Assembly (NCBI GenBank): GCA_949775045.1 | Contig: OX459096.1 | Span: forward strand, 47,855,790-47,919,789 | Direction: 5' to 3' | Origin: Metridium senile | Taxonomy: Eukaryota; Cnidaria; Anthozoa; Actiniaria; Metridiidae | Length of the DNA stretch: 64,000 nt | In this document: one piece after another, positions 62,549 through 64,000 of the stretch | How the letters are laid out: every line of letters begins with the position of its first letter | Position numbering within the stretch: position 1 is the first letter of the stretch | The notes under the pieces: model-generated | The model's input: the letters and a program-made list of their open reading frames with translations, nothing else | Database searches by the model: none | What the model was told of the DNA's origin: nothing | Translations under genes and position numbers: made by a program

Positions 62549-64000
62549 ATGAGCAAGAAAAAGGAATCTGATGGTAAGTGAATAAAATATTATTGTTTTT
62601 TGAGGCGAACAGCTTTATGTTTCAAGATAAAATTTGAGAAATTGCAGCTACATGTTAGATAGCTAGATTTTTAATTTATTATTTAAAAATAAACTTATTT
62701 TGTATCCAAAGCTGAAGAGGCAGTTTTGGCGTATCTTACGAAGAACAACAGACCTTACAGTGCAGGTTAGACAAAAAGAAAACAAACTTATTTCAAATAC
62801 ATTGCATGTAATAAAATGCTCTCGGCTCTGATGCAGTCAATTTGACAATTCTGTTTGTTTACAAAATCTGTTTCACAGTTGACATATTCACTAACTTGCA
62901 CAAAGAATACGGCAAAACTGTAAGTATGGGCATAGTACTTTTATTTGCAAACAAAAGTTCAAAAATGAAAATTATGCAATAAAACATGATCAAATTTCTA
63001 GGCTGTACAAAGAAGCCTTGAAAGTCTTGCAAGCCAGGGAAAATTACGTGAAAAAGTTTATGGCAAACAAAAGGTTTATGCTCCTCTGCAGGTAAAATAC
63101 TAACAAATGATTGACAATCGCTTTGAATCAAAACAGAAGTTGGTAAAAAAAATTGCTTCACTTCTTTTTTTTAGCCCACTTTTTGATTTTTTTTTTTGTA
63201 TTGGATAGTGTTACCACAGGTAGCCCATATATTACAAGGACAAGTAATTTAAATTAGGTTTATTCAATATATGCAATCCAGTTATCATTCATGTGTTTTG
63301 CTTGATACATTTTAGGATCAATTTGGTGACTATGATGAAGAAAAGGTCAAACAGCTGGATGAACAAAATTTGCAGCTGCAAGGAAAACTGAAGGCTTTAC
63401 AAGAAACCTTCAAGTCTAATGAATCTGGTAAAATGAAGCTTTTTCTAATGAAACATTATTTCTTACTTTAGGATGACAAGACATTTGTTCAAAGAGCATC
63501 ACTAAAATTGCATTTAAAGTGGCTACCGGTAGCAATAGGCCCTTTGAAGCTAGAAGTCACGTGACCCACCTACATTAAATCCATCAGCAATGTCAAGATG
63601 ATGTTCAGAAATGGAAAGAGCATATTGACATTGGCAATAAGTCAAAATTTCAGCTTTTGATTCTAAATACATAAGAAATAGCAAGGAACATAAAATGGGA
63701 TATTTTTTGACGGCTTGCTCTTCAGTTTTGCTCTCCAGTTTTATTTTCACATACGAATCTGTAGAAAATACCCCATTTTATGTTTTTTTTTGCCATTTTA
63801 TATGTATTTAGAATCAAGAGCTGAAATTTCAACTTTTTGCTAATGTCAGCATGTTCTTTAATACAACATTTAATGTAGGTGGGGTCACGTGACCTCCAGC
63901 TGAAAGTGCCTGAAATCCGCCAATAATCATAATTTCTTCTTATTCAGAGTTAAAGAAACTGAATAATAGTATGACAACGGAAGAAGCCACAGAAAGACTC
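62549..64000 (+). CDS. PSMC3IP: HOP2 / PSMC3IP meiotic recombination factor, 5' part
   Basis: Six exons seen: 62549-62573, 62712-62765, 62879-62919, 63002-63091, 63316-63427, 63948 to the window end; about 125 residues. The N-terminal winged-helix region reads YLTKNNRPYSA, then VDIFTNLHKEYGKT, LESLASQGKLREKVYGKQKVY, followed by a coiled coil, the order known in HOP2. HOP2 pairs with MND1 to help DMC1/RAD51 strand invasion in meiosis. The remaining coiled coil and C-terminus lie outside. Confidence 0.93.
63556..63893. mobile_element. 338-bp foldback element in HOP2 intron 5
   Basis: Ends gtcacgtgacccacctacat / atgtaggtggggtcacgtgac. Arms continue through gaaatttcagctcttgattc-type sequence to cataaaatggg / ccccattttatg. 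Confidence 0.85.

Overview
The window is animal nuclear DNA: genes are split by many short GT-AG introns, products are metazoan families, and introns and spacers are full of SINEs, LINE fragments and foldback/MITE elements. Gene families, compact spacing and repeat style suggest a non-bilaterian invertebrate (cnidarian or sponge); I cannot decide between them from sequence alone.

Layout. 1-2 kb: the 3' end of a membrane-anchored C-type-lectin-like gene (+). 2-4.3 kb: repeats only. 4.3-30.8 kb: a segmental tandem duplication. Each copy carries a nine-exon SLC22 (organic ion) transporter gene (+) followed tail-to-tail by the 3' end of an hnRNP-type RNA-binding protein gene (-). The right copy has the whole hnRNP gene. 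The left copy keeps only the glycine-rich tail, cut at 13753 and frameshifted, so it is a pseudogene. The 6.3 kb between the copies is repeat-rich: an R4/Dong-like retroelement piece sitting in (TAA)n, a dead L2/CR1-like LINE, and a TIR element with TCGAA-rich ends.

31.7-34.4 kb: SMUG1 uracil-DNA glycosylase (+), divergent from hnRNP. 37.4-53.4 kb: a 21-exon sorting-nexin-like gene (-) whose spliced product reads SH3, coiled coil, C2HC zinc finger, PX and a BAR-like end, about 655 residues. 54.2-58.7 kb: a reticulophagy receptor of the RETREG/FAM134 family (+) with a C-terminal LIR motif. 61.0-62.3 kb: complete ribosomal protein eL43/RPL37A (-). 62.5-64 kb: the 5' part of PSMC3IP/HOP2 (+), cut by the window edge.

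The single-copy genes are unrelated housekeeping, trafficking and DNA-repair/recombination genes arranged in three divergent pairs with short shared promoter regions (hnRNP/SMUG1, SNX/RETREG, eL43/HOP2). They do not form one pathway. All exon joins were made by eye from splice sites and codon phase; every complete multi-exon model closes in frame. The points most worth a second look are the unusual sorting-nexin architecture, the duplication with a palindromic element at its breakpoint, target-site duplications that date insertions relative to the duplication, and inverted repeats flanking the last RETREG exon.
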